A stretch of DNA of 64,000 nt from Microplitis mediator. Lineage: Eukaryota > Arthropoda > Insecta > Hymenoptera > Braconidae. How positions within the stretch are numbered: position 1 is the stretch's first letter; the number at the start of each line of letters is the position of its first letter. Below the pieces are notes generated by a model, which was not told the origin of the DNA, searched no databases, and saw only the letters and a list, made by a program, of their open reading frames with translations. Position numbers and translations under genes: made by a program. Positions 47,001 through 57,851 of this stretch are shown here, piece by piece. Location of the stretch: positions 5,157,795-5,221,794 of the forward strand of contig NC_079972.1 in assembly GCF_029852145.1 (NCBI RefSeq), in the 5' to 3' direction.

Positions 47001-47624
47001 TTACACTGACTCTAAATCCAGCATCCAAGCCATCGAAGATCCTCTCTCCAAAAATCCTTTGGTATAACAAATTCAATACCTCCTCTACCACTTAAATAGT
47101 ATTAAGGTAGCCATTGTCTGGATCCCATCCCGCCAGGGCATTCCGGGCAGTGGAAAAGTGGACGCAGAAGCCAAAGAAGCCGTGGAATCCGGAAATTGGG
47201 ACCCAGAGGCTCTACTCACATGGACTGACGCTAAAAAGCACGTTAAAAGCTTTATTCGGAGCCACTGGAATAAATATTAGAGCTCATTGAGTAAAACTGA
47301 CACACAAATAACTCTAACTTACTCAACAAACCTCCTTCACACCACCGTCTTCCCTGGCGAGAACAATGTATAGTCACTAGACTCAAAATTGGTGACACGA
47401 AGCTCACCCATGCATATCTTTTTGATAAAACCAACAGGCCCATTTGTCTCCCATGTAATTCCCCTCTCGATATAAAACATATACTACTAGACTGCAATCT
47501 ATATACCAGAAAAAGAACAAACCACCACCTCCCATCCACCCTACAAGAAATTCTCAAGACCCCAGACGGAAATCGTAAGCTTCTCCAATATCTAAAAGAT
47601 CCAAAAATATATAACAAATTGTAA
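44066..47624 (+). pseudogene. LINE c ORF2: endonuclease, reverse transcriptase, RNase H
   Basis: The endonuclease part has LGDLNGHNLLWHS, NQSIIDLTFA and DSDHYSI. A frameshift at the A-run near 45015 separates it from the RT. From 44960 to 46996 one frame holds RT, broken only by stops at 45566 and 46190. It has YRPISLTCN, VALDLEKAFEMV, GVPTGSVIGVVLF, the catalytic YLFADDLTIV (near 45955) and GFKFSAAKSRYI. RNase H follows with ECFTDGSK and CELYAIRNAL, then a frameshift at 46985, IYTDSKSSIQ and a degenerate IPSRQGIPGSGK. A Cys/His motif (CLPCNSPLDIKHILLDC) closes the protein, which ends at 47624. The RT core residues are intact but the ORF is dead. Confidence 0.92.
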
Positions 47625-47723
47625 GCCACAGCGGCCCTGGAGGTACTGTTACTGAAATATATTTATATAATAATAATAACTGTTTTCTATTCACTACTAT
47701 GTACTTGTAATATTAATAATGTA

Positions 47724-47755
47724 GTCGCTCATGACCTTTGTTGTTGTACAGCGAC
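47724..47755 (+). promoter_or_regulatory. LINE c 3' end hairpin
   Basis: GTCGCT (47724-47729) pairs with AGCGAC (47750-47755), 14 bases before the poly(A) run. The loop keeps the ACCTT word also seen in LINE b. Confidence 0.75.
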
Positions 47756-48500
47756 ATTAAATAACTAATAAAAAAAAAAAAAAAAACAATATAGAAAAAG
47801 GCCCTAGGGATATAAGCATGGTGAATTTGCCCCCGAAAGGTATCGGCTTGATACTGCGGGGATTTTTAGGTACTAATAAGATATTAAGATCCTGAGAGTT
47901 TCAGCTTTTGAAACCAATCGGTCTTCGAGAAAAAGCCAAATATGTAAAAATCAGATAAAATGAATATTCTCAGAGACTATTTTATCGATTAACTTATACT
48001 CGGGATATGTTATGAGGGTCGATAGTAGCTCCTCGGAAAAAAATTGGGAGCTTGATCGGTCGACAACAACCTCGAAAAAAATGACTTTTTAGTTTTAATT
48101 TCGACTTTTCACGATGTTACGGTTCTGGTACAATTATGAAATAATTTTTTTTGGATTCCTCATCCAATTTCCTGTAGACTTAAGTGCTTTTAAAATTTTT
48201 AAAAAAGGTACGCCATATAGAAAAAAAAATAAAAACCACTTTTTAAGCAAATATTTACTTTATTTACATGTTTAAAGTGTGAATCATTATTTTTCTAGTT
48301 TTGTATATGTTCTTGAATGTTATTTGCAAAAATAATCTCTGCATCAGCAGTTAAATTTTGTCATATCATATAATATCAACTAAAATATTATAAACATTAT
48401 ACACATATAAAACAGAAAATAGATTTTAGTTTGTAAGTTATAAATACATAACAACAAATGAAAGATATACTTGAGGAAAAAAATGTATAATCATATTTTA

Positions 48501-48883
48501 TCAGTCTTCATCACTATCCTCTTCAATTACAGGTGAAATACTGTCTCTATCAAATAACTTGCTAAGTATTTCAGCAGTCCTTAAAATCTTTGTTAAATAT
48601 CTCCCGTGTGATGAATAGTAAACAACAGCAGCAACATGAGAGCAACATCCAATTGTTCTCAGACCATTTGCACACTCACAACTATGCCTCAATATGCTTT
48701 TTGGACCAATAGCATTTTTTTTTATACTCAATAAAACATCTATAAACCATTCTATTAATGTGTTTGGATTGAACTTGAATTTTGAGTATATTTGACTGTT
48801 CTTTCACATATTGAATAGTGAGATTACCTGTTTCATCAAGCATTTCTGCTAAATAGGAAACAGCCTGTTTCAATTGATAGGAA
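48501..48883 (-). pseudogene. SWIM-finger C-terminus of the same transposase
   Basis: Beyond repeat B the minus strand continues with SYQLKQAVSYLAEMLDE, which is how relatives of this transposase continue after the DDE domain. A frameshift near 48720 leads to a second frame containing the SWIM-type zinc finger SCECANGLRTIGCCSHVAAV (CxC...CxH) and an acidic end at 48501. SWIM fingers bind nucleic acid or protein. The single frameshift plus the repeat insertion inactivate the gene. Confidence 0.8.
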
Positions 48884-49515
48884 CCAGTGAAAAAAATCTG
48901 GGCGTCGGTTGACCCTGCGGGCCAGCCCCAAAACTTCCCGCTGTTTTCGAGCTCCTAGAGCTCGAAAACATTGTTGTGAGTACATTTTCGAGCTCTTTGA
49001 GCTCGAAAATACTATTGTATCCCATTCTTTTCGAAAAAAAAACCGTTTTTAGCATTTCTTTCTCCCACGATATCTCACGAACGAATCGACCGATTTCGAT
49101 GTTTGAGGCGACAATCGACGTGTTTTATTGAGTTCTAGAGCTGATCAAATTTTGAAATTGTTTGGTTTAGTCGTTTCAAAGATATTCGCAAAAAACCGTT
49201 TTTTGGCATTTCTTTTGCCCACGATATCTCACGAACAAATAAACCGATTTTGATGGTTGAGGCGGCAATCGACGTGTTTTATTGAGTTCTAGAGCTGATT
49301 AGATTTCGAAGTCGATCGTTCGAGTCGTTTCTAAGAAATCAATAAAAAGCTAAAAAAGAAAAAAATTTTTTTTCCGTAATTCGCCAATATTTTCGAATCT
49401 ACTTGATCAAATGATCTGAAATTTTCAGAAAAGTTGATGGCCAACAAGCTCTTTCGATTGCCGCCTTAACCATCCAAATCGGTTCATTAGTTAAAAAGTT
49501 ATAAGCCGGTCACAC

Positions 49516-49554
<39 letters not shown>

Positions 49555-49715
49555 TACATACATACAGACACACGGACATCATTCTGAAAATAGTCAGAAT
49601 AGCTTCCTAGAACCTCAAAACGTCGACATTTGATGAAATTTCGATTTTCGCAGATCGGGGTGAAAACAATAACTTCCCAATTTTTCAAAATCGTCGATTT
49701 TCTTAGCGGGAAGTT
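48884..49715 (+). repeat. repeat B, full copy inserted in the transposase gene
   Basis: Its limits are defined by the interrupted transposase: left end near AAATCTGGGCGTCGGTTGAC, right end CTTAGCGGGAAGTTAA. It is flanked by short T/A homopolymer, so any target duplication is hidden. It contains two strong hairpins (48944-48968, 11-bp stem; 48984-49010, 12-bp stem) built on CGAGCTC. Two direct copies of an ACGATATCTCACGAACGAAT unit and a CA microsatellite follow. It is noncoding. Other copies or pieces lie at 54545-55350, 56385-57180, 58270-58455 and 63958-64000. Confidence 0.85.
49515..49566. repeat. CA/CATA microsatellite inside repeat B
   Basis: CACACA and ACATACATAC runs. The same position in other repeat B copies holds (GT)n (54674-54757) or ACGTACGTAC (56685-56720), so it is a mobile-element-borne microsatellite. 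Confidence 0.9.
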
Positions 49716-51443
49716 AAAAATACGCAGATCATTTTCTGTCATTTCTGGAAAGTCTTCAAGAGTTTCAGATGAAATTGTTTGAAACGGCAATTTTTTTCGC
49801 TGCCAGCCATTTTTTTGAACGTCTTCAGCTAACGTATTTACTACATTATTTTGCGATTTCATTGTTTCGATGACTTCAGCCAAAAACTCTGAGTCGGAAG
49901 TAAAACGCTTACTATACATATTATGCAAAAATGAGGCAATCTTAAAAAAACTTCCAACCCTAGGAAGCATTTTGCTGTCAATTCTTTGATCGAGTAAATG
50001 ATATTTTTGTTTTAACATCCCATGAACTGCTTCTACAGCCCAACGAATTTTTGTTATATTTCTTGAAGCGTTAGACTCAGCTGTTGTTAACTGATTTTGT
50101 TTTCCTTTGAGTGCTGGCATTAATACTTTATAATTTTTTCCTTCCAAGTATCCTTTCACATCACGGAATCCTCGATCTACCACAAATGCATCGCCAGGTT
50201 CTAATAAATGACATATACCATCAGGATTATCTATGATATCCCGCATTATAGTAGCATCATTTTGGTTAGCATAATACGGTCCCAACATATCAACTATGTA
50301 TCCATCAGTTGTGCAAATCGTGAATGGCTTACATAGTGGTACTTTTTTTTTACCAGAATATGACTTTCGTTGGTACTCATTATTAGGACTTTTCTCATGA
50401 CGAGCATAAGTCCCATCACAAATTAAAATGAGTTTATCATTCAAATCATCGTGAAGTTTCTTAGCAACTGAAGATGTATGATTCTCAATAAGATCAGCCC
50501 TAGATACTGCATTTAAACTAAAACGCGAAAGTAAAATGTCTTTTTCGAAAGATTGGATGACTTGCTCACAATACTTTGACACTAACTGCTCTTCGTTAAT
50601 ATCCAAGATTGTAGATATTAACTTATTTGAATTACCTGTGCGAAGCTTAACCAAAAACACTATTATTGCTTGAGTTACACTTCGAGCATCAGTATTTCTC
50701 ATTGAAACTAACCAATTCCGCAACTCAATCACATTTTCCCATTTTAAACCAGTCAAAACACGAAGCTTCTCATCTGATAAACGATAATCCTCCATTTTAT
50801 TCAGTAATGTTGAATTGCATTCAACAGCAAAATATTCAATCATATTACTTAATTCTACAGATGAAATTAAAGTCCAGTTAGAATACACTCTGATCAAACT
50901 TAATTTATCGTAGAATCGTTTGTTTATTAAATGATTTCGACAGCATCGATTTCCATCTGGTATGAAGACTCGTCGCTTAATAAATGACTGCATTCGGGCT
51001 TTTTGAGGAATAATAATTAAGTCACTAGTATTACCGCAAAGACAACAGTATCGATGAGTTGAAATAGTTCTTTTCATACGAATCTCAACGTACTCTGTAC
51101 AATCGGTAGGAGTAATGTTGACTCTAAAAGAAGGATCATCTGAACTTGACTGAGACAATGTCATGTGTGACAGACTAGACTCCGTTCGTTCTAACATTTC
51201 ACTAACGATAGATTCAGATCCATCTTCAGCATCAAAAACCACCGGTTCAACTTTTCTTTTTTTATACATTTCTACACGACATTTACCACAAACAATATCA
51301 CCAGTAAAAAATTCACCATCAAATACTGCAGAAAACTCATCAATGTCTTGTTCTGTTAATAAAGTTTTAGGAGTTCCCGGAACTTTCTTTACTATTTTTG
51401 AGCAAATGCAACACTTATCATTGATTGTTTTATTTGGAGTCAT
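49716..51443 (-). pseudogene. DDE_Tnp_4 transposase, N-terminal and catalytic part
   Basis: The open frame from ATG 51443 gives about 576 genuine residues. Two Cys-rich zinc-binding-like clusters come first: CCICSKIVKK...CGKC at residues 11-55, and YCCLCGNTS...CCRNHLI at 132-172. The RNase-H-fold catalytic domain follows, with LILICDGTYARHEKS (Asp343), GDAFVVDRGFRD (Asp423) and IRWAVEAVHGMLKQKY (Glu471), the IS5/PIF-type DDE triad. It would cut and rejoin the transposon ends in the nucleus. The apparent C-terminus beyond about residue 576, including the VCVCVCV run, is read from repeat B and its CA microsatellite and is not transposase. No nonsense codon interrupts the catalytic part, so the insertion is recent relative to decay. 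Confidence 0.88.
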
Positions 51444-52119
51444 TTTATTAGCTTAAGAAATAAAATGTGAACAGACAATCTCTCAGATTCAGATCATGAA
51501 CAACACTTTTGTCAGCTGTTGTATATACGACCAAATACGCCAGTGGGCGCGTCGGTCGTGCGGATCTTTTTGCACATAAGACGGCTGAGTCGATAACATA
51601 CCATATTCAATGACTAAATGCGACAATTTGAAAATAATTTTAATATTACTGCAAAAAAAAACTACATAATTAATTAAAAAGTGGTTTTTATTCTTTTTCT
51701 ATATCGCGTACCTTTTTTAAAAATTTTAAAAGCACTTAAGTCTATAGGAAATTGGATGAGGAATCCAAAAAAAATGATTTCATAATTGTACCAGAACCGT
51801 AACATCGTGAAAAGTCGAAATTAAAACTAAAAAGTCATTTTTTTCGAGGTTGTTGTCGACCGATCAAGCTCCCAATTTTTTTACGAGGAGCTACTATCGA
51901 CCCCCAAAACATATCCCGAGTATAAGTCAATCGATGAAATAGTCTCTGAGAATATTCATTTTATCTGATTTTTACATATTTGTCTTTTTCTCGAAGACCG
52001 ATTGGTTTCAAAAGCTGAAACTCTCAGGATCTTAATATCTTATTAGTACCTAAAAATCCCCGCAGTATCAAGCCGATACCTTTCGGGGGCAAATTCACCA
52101 TGCTTATACCCCTAGGGCC

Positions 52120-53365
52120 TTTTATAATAATAATTATTATATGCGATGCTATTGAATACAAATACAAAATACATTCAAGATGTAAATTAAAAATATCCGT
52201 AGCAACACTTTTAATTTTCAAATATAAAAATAATGAATTTTTTAATATTAATTTAAACAAAATAATAAAATTCTAAAATTAGAATTATTATTTAAAACTA
52301 TAATGTTCTTTGTAATTCTTCCAACGGTCACAAAATAGTTAATGAGTTTAATAAAATAGACAAATGTTTCCGCACAATACTCGCGAAAAATTGTTTAAAG
52401 TCCGTAGCAACATTTTTAATTTACAAATCATTATTTTCAATTATAATATTCATATAGTGATTTGTCCAGCGGTTAAATAGTTAGTTCTAGAATAATAACA
52501 AATATTTTCCACATATAAAATGAAAAATTTAATAAAATCGTGCAGATATTAATATAAACTCGCGATAAATTAGTTTAAATTCCGTAGTAACACTTTTAAA
52601 ATATTTTCACTTGTAATTACTTGAGTAATGTATTCCAAAATTGAATCGTTAAGCATATTGGATGACATAATTGGCTTCTGCGTGCACTTACATCTTCCGA
52701 CGGCAATCAGTCACTAATGTGTGAATTAAAACGTATTGTTAATAAGAATAATCTTACTTTTGGTGAGATTCCAATGGTCTGTTTGATCCAAAAGAAATTT
52801 TAAAATTATCACTGCACTGAATAGTATTCGAATTATCACTGCATTGCATAATATTCGATCTGAATATACTAATGATTCAAATTCACTAATAGATATCTAA
52901 TAATAGTATTAATATTCAGCAATTGTCTCACTTATCTACACAGTTTTATTACATTTGTAATATAAAATACCTAGTTGAGATTCACTAATAAACTAATAAA
53001 AGTTTAAAGTCGAAAGTACATGTGACGTCTCGTAATATTTTTTTAATTTTCGTTTAACCACAGGTTTACAAATTTCGATGATTTATAAATTTATTTTCAT
53101 TAACTTTTAATTTTAATTTATTTTTGCTAATAAATGTTCTTTCACAAATATTTTTTGTTTTATGAATGAATTTAAATAGAAGTTTTTTTAATTCACCTCA
53201 TCAAAATTTAAAATTATTAAGTTCATAAATAATCGTAATTGTTCCTTTGCGAAAATTGTAATTGAAAAATTAACTTTCACTTATCATCGTTGATCATCGC
53301 TGGTCACAAAGTTTTCAATTTTCATAATCATGAATAATCTAAGACCATCCTGGTCACAGCACCAC
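52120..53365. other. AT-rich noncoding DNA with a degenerate 185-bp tandem repeat
   Basis: Three copies of a block containing CTCGCG...AAA, then CCGTAGCAACACTTTTAAT, occur with the word at 52196, 52401 and 52581. A companion word (CCAACGGTCACAAAATAGTTA or CCAGCGGTTAAATAGTTAG) lies between them. Copies are diverged. No coding frame is visible; 53030-53365 is featureless AT-rich DNA. Confidence 0.55.
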
Positions 53366-53464
53366 TGTTATGTTTTGAATAATTCCCAATATTAATTTTT
53401 AATTATTTATTAATTATTTGTATTGTCTATAAACAATGGTCACTGATCCTGGTCACAGCACCAC
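53366..53464 (-). mobile_element. LTR tip plus leader fragment
   Basis: On the minus strand this reads: end of the leader, then an LTR tip (AATTATTCAAAACATAACA), then GTGGTGCTGTGACCAGGATGG. This duplicates the LTR-leader junction found at 53465. About 50 bp of LTR end and 45 bp of leader are present. Confidence 0.6.
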
Positions 53465-53845
53465 TGTTACGTTTTGAGAATTACCCCAAACTAATTAAAA
53501 ATAAAAATAATTTTTAATTATTAAATTCAGGTTTGGCCTCATTGGAGTATCGATAGACCCCCGGTGGGCCCTGGTCGTCGATTATTTTATTGTAATTATT
53601 TATTTATTTAATTCTCGTGATTGAAAATGTATTTTCCGACCCGGTCTCGACTTTATTTATTATAGCAGCGGGTGAATGGATAGGTCATAGTGTAGGAGAA
53701 AATGTTGGGGTACCAATTGGCACCCCAAAATAGGGTTGAATTAATTTACGATGAATTGTAATTTATTAATTACATGGAGAACAGAGGTTCGAGCTCTATG
53801 AGCTCTCTCGAAGGACTGACTATTTTGTTATTATAAAAATATAAT
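53465..53845 (-). mobile_element. LTR fragment, second copy of the 36484-37528 family
   Basis: It starts TGTTACGTTTTGAGAATTACC and matches 36484-36520 and 36945-37310 at over 90 percent by eye, ending near ATATAATG at 53845. On the minus strand the leader GTGGTGCTGTGACCAGGAT follows the LTR end, consistent with a 5' LTR of a minus-strand element, cut at its other end. Confidence 0.75.
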
Positions 53846-54439
53846 GTTATGTCGGATTTGCAACAAAAGCAGGCCTTGAGTTCTGACTATAATGTGCCAA
53901 CGGTGTTAATGATGACAAATTATGAGCGAGAGACTTTACCCACTTTAAAATCGGACTTATTGTAGTATTAAAATATTCGGTCCTAGTCTTGCGACTAACA
54001 GACCAGGGATCGATGGAATCTTCGAATGGAAGTCTACATGTAGGAAATTCGTTTGTATGATAGACGTATATTGAAGGAAAAATTACAAATAACATAAATT
54101 TTTTGACTTACTCGGTTTACAGGTTTATTTTATGTTTAGAACAGCTAATGTAGTGATATGGCCCTTCTCCCTTTCTGCGAGTTTTTCCTTTGCGACCTGC
54201 TTTAATTTAACACGCACACACAACTCAGACCTTTCAATTTACTAGATTGCTTATTAACAACTTTTTGACTTTTAAATTTTTAATCGCGAAGTGGCAACCT
54301 GCTTACTCTGTTCAATTACTATTTATTTTAATTATAATTTTCGTGAGAACATCAGATGGCTACCAGCCTATTCTGATTTACTTATTATATGATTTAATTA
54401 TTTTTAAAATATTAGGTGGCTATCAGCCGACTCTGATTT

Positions 54440-54448
<9 letters not shown>
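53846..54448. other. noncoding DNA with short TGGCTAYCAGCC repeats
   Basis: Two clear copies of TGGCTACCAGCC...CTGATTTA lie near 54357 and 54416, with a looser one near 54291, about 60 bp apart. They recall the ATCAGCC words at 1.3 kb. No credible gene. Confidence 0.4.

Positions 54449-54533
<85 letters not shown>
54449..54533. repeat. (AT)n microsatellite
   Basis: About 85 bp of pure TA dinucleotide. Confidence 0.95.
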
Positions 54534-54535
<2 letters not shown>

Positions 54536-54544
54536 TATATATAT

Positions 54545-54673
54545 TTTGGAAAAATTCGGGAAGTTATTGTTTTCACCCCAATTTTCAAAAATCGAGTTTT
54601 CATCAGATGTCGACGTTTTGAGGTCCTAGGAAGCTATTCTGACTATTTTCAGAATGATGTCCGAGTGTATGTA

Positions 54674-54759
<86 letters not shown>

Positions 54760-55350
54760 CTCTTTGTAACTTTGTAACTAATTAACCGATTTAGATGGTT
54801 AAGGTAGCAATCGAAAGAGCTTGTTGGCCGACAACTTTCCTGAAAATTTCAGAACATTTGATCAAGTAGACTCGAAAATATTGGTGACTTACAAAAAAAA
54901 AAAAATCGGTCTATCGGTTAACCCTATGGGTCAGCCCCAAAACTTTCCGCTGTTTTCGAGCTCGTTGAGCCCGAAAACATTATTGTGAGTACATTTTCGA
55001 GCTCGATAATACTTTTGTATGCCATTGTTTAAAAAAAAAACATTTTTCAGCATTTCTTTCTCTCACGATATCTCGCGACGAATTAACCAATTTTGATGGT
55101 TGAGGCGGTAATAGACGCGTTTTATTAAGTTCTAGAGCTGATTAGATTTTGAAATCAAATGATTTAATTTTTTCGTAGATATCCAAAAAAAACGGTTTTC
55201 ACTATTTTTTTAATCAACGATATCTCGTGAACGAATTGACCGATTACGACGGTTGAGGCGGCAATCGACGTTTTTTATCAAGTTCTAAAGCTGATCAAAT
55301 TCCAAAATTGATTTATCGAGTCGTTTTCGAAAAATTCCAAAAAACAAAAA
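54545..55350. repeat. repeat B, rearranged copy (one half inverted)
   Basis: 54545-54896 is the right half of repeat B in reverse orientation, starting from GGGAAGTTATTG. 54897-55350 is the left half in forward orientation, starting AAAAAATCGGTCTATCGG and then CAGCCCCAAAACTT and the CGAGCTC hairpin. The two halves are joined at an A run. Confidence 0.8.
54674..54757. repeat. (GT)n microsatellite inside repeat B
   Basis: About 84 bp of GT repeats at the place where the copy at 49.5 kb has CA repeats in the opposite orientation. Confidence 0.95.
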
Positions 55351-55361
55351 AAAAAAAGGCC

Positions 55362-56186
55362 ATTCGGCAGCCGAAATGGAAGGTAGATTTTCCAATTAAT
55401 CTATATAAAAAGTTTCATACATTCATAGCTTGTGATACATGTTAGTGTATAGTCATGATATGAAATTAGGCTCGTTTTCTAAGAGTGAGAGTAAAAAAAG
55501 ACAACGACTATTTTCGATAGAGAACTTCAGATAGTTGATTTGACTAAACATTATATAGGTAATGTACTAAACTAACCTTCACGTAAACAAAGTATAGAAA
55601 TTTTAATTAGTATGAGATCATAATTGTAATTACTATTACGATGGCAAGATCAGTTATAATTATAGGACGTACAGGTACGATTGAAACAGCATAAATAATA
55701 AAAAAAAAATACTTTTAAAATATAAAATAGCAGTGAAATTTACAGGTTATTTTGTTCACACTATAATACAACTGACAAAATTGTATTATAATGGGAAATG
55801 CATAAGTTATGTGAAATGAAAACCATATTTTCAACATTTTTTGATTCCATTAAAATTTTCAAGGCTCTCAAATTATTTGAAGAAATGGTCAAAACATCAA
55901 GTTTAAGGTCATAAATTAAAGCTTATTAGACAAGCTTTCAAATACTTTTTACGGAAATTATCTATGAGTTTTAGTTTTAAAGTTATATGAACTTGAAAAT
56001 GGATAAAATTTTTTTTTTTTGAAAAATCGTGGGAATTTGAAACAGCCATATCTTCTAAACTAATCGAACGATTTAGCCCATCTTCGAACTTAACCGTGGT
56101 AATCACCCATAGAATAAGTGTAAAAAATTTCATTAGGATCCGATTAGGATTCTAGGCGCAATCGTGTTCTCAAAACTTGGTTCTAT

Positions 56187-56229
<43 letters not shown>

Positions 56230-56384
56230 GTACGTACATATATAAATTTTTCAACGAATGGTATTTTCGAACTCTACTCAACTAATTATGATAGGCTGTG
56301 ACAAAATTCCTTGAAAAATCGACCATGAGGACAAATACAATACCTAGATTTTTAAAAAAATCTACCTAAAAAATTTTTTTGATT
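55362..56384 (+). repeat. repeat A, longest copy
   Basis: It runs from GGCCATTCGGCAGCCGAAAT to AAAATCTACCTAAAAAA and contains an AT microsatellite at 56191-56226. It matches the split copy at 4475-4614 plus 6862-7107 in inverse orientation. An extra 590 bp (about 55470-56060) lack a counterpart there. The minus-strand 74-codon frame inside (55909-56133) is noise. Confidence 0.8.
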
Positions 56385-57240
56385 TCTTTCGTCAACGGTT
56401 TCTCTTGAACAAATTTTGATGGTTGAGGTGGCATTTGACGCGGCTTACAAAGTTTTAGAGCTGATCAGATTTTTGAATCAATCCATCGAACAATTTGAAA
56501 GTTATCCAAATAAAACACTTTTTCAAAAAATTTTATTTTTAAATTATCTCTGAACGCACCCTACTGATTAAGTTCAAATTTTTACGGCTTCAAGATATTA
56601 ACAAGCCGCGTCAAATGACACCTCATAGATTGAAATCGGTTCATCCGTTCAAGAGTTATGAATATTTTCATACATACGTACGTACGTACACACATACATA
56701 CACTCGGACATCATCGTGAAATTAGTCAGGATAGCTTCCTAGAACCTCAAAACGTCAAAATCTGATAGGAATTCGGTTTTTGCAAATCGGACCGAAACCA
56801 ATAACTTCCCGAATTTTTGAAAATCTTCAATTTTCTTAGCGGGAAGTTAAAAATTTTGTTTTTTTAGTTTTTTATTGATTTCTCAGAAACAATCTGAACA
56901 ATTAACTTCAAAATCTAATCAGCTCTAGAACTTGATAAAACGCGTCGATCGCCGCCTTAACCATTTCAATCGGTTAATTTGTTCGAGAAATATCGTTGGA
57001 GAAAGAAATGGTGAAAAACGGGTTTTTCCGAATATCTTCAAAACGGCAAAACGGATCGATTCCAAAATGATATCAGCTCTAGAATTCGAGAAAACGCGCC
57101 GATTGCCACCTCAAACGTAAAAATCGGTTTATTAGTTCAAAAGATATCGGCGCTGAAAAGTTAAAAAAATGACATTTTATGTTATTTTTTCCGGATAAAT
57201 CAAAATATAATGTGCTAAAATGTGTCTGAAATCATACCAA
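56385..57240. repeat. repeat B pieces in opposite orientations
   Basis: 56385-56860 resembles the forward right half of repeat B, ending TTCTTAGCGGGAAGTTAAAA. 56860-57180 resembles its left half in reverse (CAGCTCTAGAACTTGATAAA, then CGCCTTAACCATTTCAATCG). It directly follows repeat A. Confidence 0.7.
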
Positions 57241-57655
57241 CTCTTTCTCAATATAGTCTCTTTCGATCATCATAGAATGTCATCTAACTTGTTCTTTAGT
57301 TTAAATCATATTTTCAGCAAAAAATTGAGAAAACTTAGTTTTTAATATGTTTTTCGGATATTCCATATATTATTTCTCTGGCCTAAGTCAAAACTCACTC
57401 AAATCTTGATTTTGATCACTGACATTGATTTCTGCCTCGATACATTTATTTCATTGAACATAATCGAGAATAAAAATTTGGAAAGCGCTTCTTTATTAAT
57501 AACACAGGTCTACAATGATTTTGGTGCTGCTAAAAGTAAAACTGATTTCAAGTACATTCGGTACCCTGATAAAAACGTGATACTTCCTTTTTTAATGCTA
57601 CGTATAGTTTTCGAGATTTTCATTTATTAAAAAAAAAAAGAACATTTAATTCAAA
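57241..57655. other. noncoding AT-rich DNA
   Basis: A 74-codon open frame at 57406-57630 has no recognisable motif, and I do not support it as a gene. Nothing else is seen. Confidence 0.4.
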
Positions 57656-57846
57656 ACAGTTAAATACATTTAATTACACATTTTATTTCACAGGTTTGAA
57701 GCTTCTCTTTTTAGATTTTCTCCGATGGATGTCTTCAGGACATTTCCGTGTAATACTCCAACAGTAATCTGCCATCATATGCTCATCCCAGCGACGTTGG
57801 TATCTATCTTCCATCACCTTTAAATCTTGATGAAAACGTTCTCATT
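57656..57846 (-). pseudogene. 3' fragment of a repetitive gene family (FHQDL..RYQRRWDEHMMADYCW)
   Basis: On the minus strand 57846-57656 is open and encodes ERFHQDLKVMEDRYQRRWDE, MMADYCWSITRKCPEDIHRR and a Lys-rich end with a stop. I recall this pattern as the C-terminus of a widespread uncharacterised family in arthropod genomes, probably of mobile-element origin. The function is unknown to me. The frame stops at 57847, where the tRNA-like element begins, so upstream coding sequence has been displaced. Confidence 0.6.
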
Positions 57847-57851
57847 ATAGT

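Larger units (their letters stand above)
44066..47786 (+). mobile_element. LINE c: 5'-truncated I/Jockey-group element with poly(A)
   Basis: It starts inside the endonuclease domain (NKNRLNTSHASGEVA) and ends with an A run at 47770-47786, preceded by a 3' hairpin. It is the longest LINE copy here, with endonuclease, RT, RNase H and C-terminal Cys/His motif all represented. It sits in the upstream region of the gypsy gag-pol element, and a DNA transposon begins 13 bp after its tail. Confidence 0.9.
47800..52119 (-). mobile_element. DNA transposon with long terminal inverted repeats and a DDE_Tnp_4 transposase
   Basis: The ends GGCCCTAGGG (47800) and CCCTAGGGCC (52119) open inverted repeats that extend about 430 bp inward (47800-48230 and 51690-52119). 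Blocks such as GGTATCGGCTTGATACTGCG and TCGGTCGACAACAACCTCGA are mirrored. Between them lies a minus-strand transposase interrupted by repeat B. Without repeat B the element is about 3.5 kb. The transposase type puts it near PIF/Harbinger or ISL2EU; a target duplication could not be recognised. Arms agree at about 93 percent by eye. Confidence 0.85.

Noticed and set aside
49491..49715. C-terminal extension of the transposase frame with a VCVCVCV run
   Set aside because: It is translated from repeat B and its CA microsatellite; the real protein continues on the far side of repeat B.
57406..57630. 74-codon frame as a host gene
   Set aside because: No motif, no splice context, and it abuts repeat B; chance is more likely.
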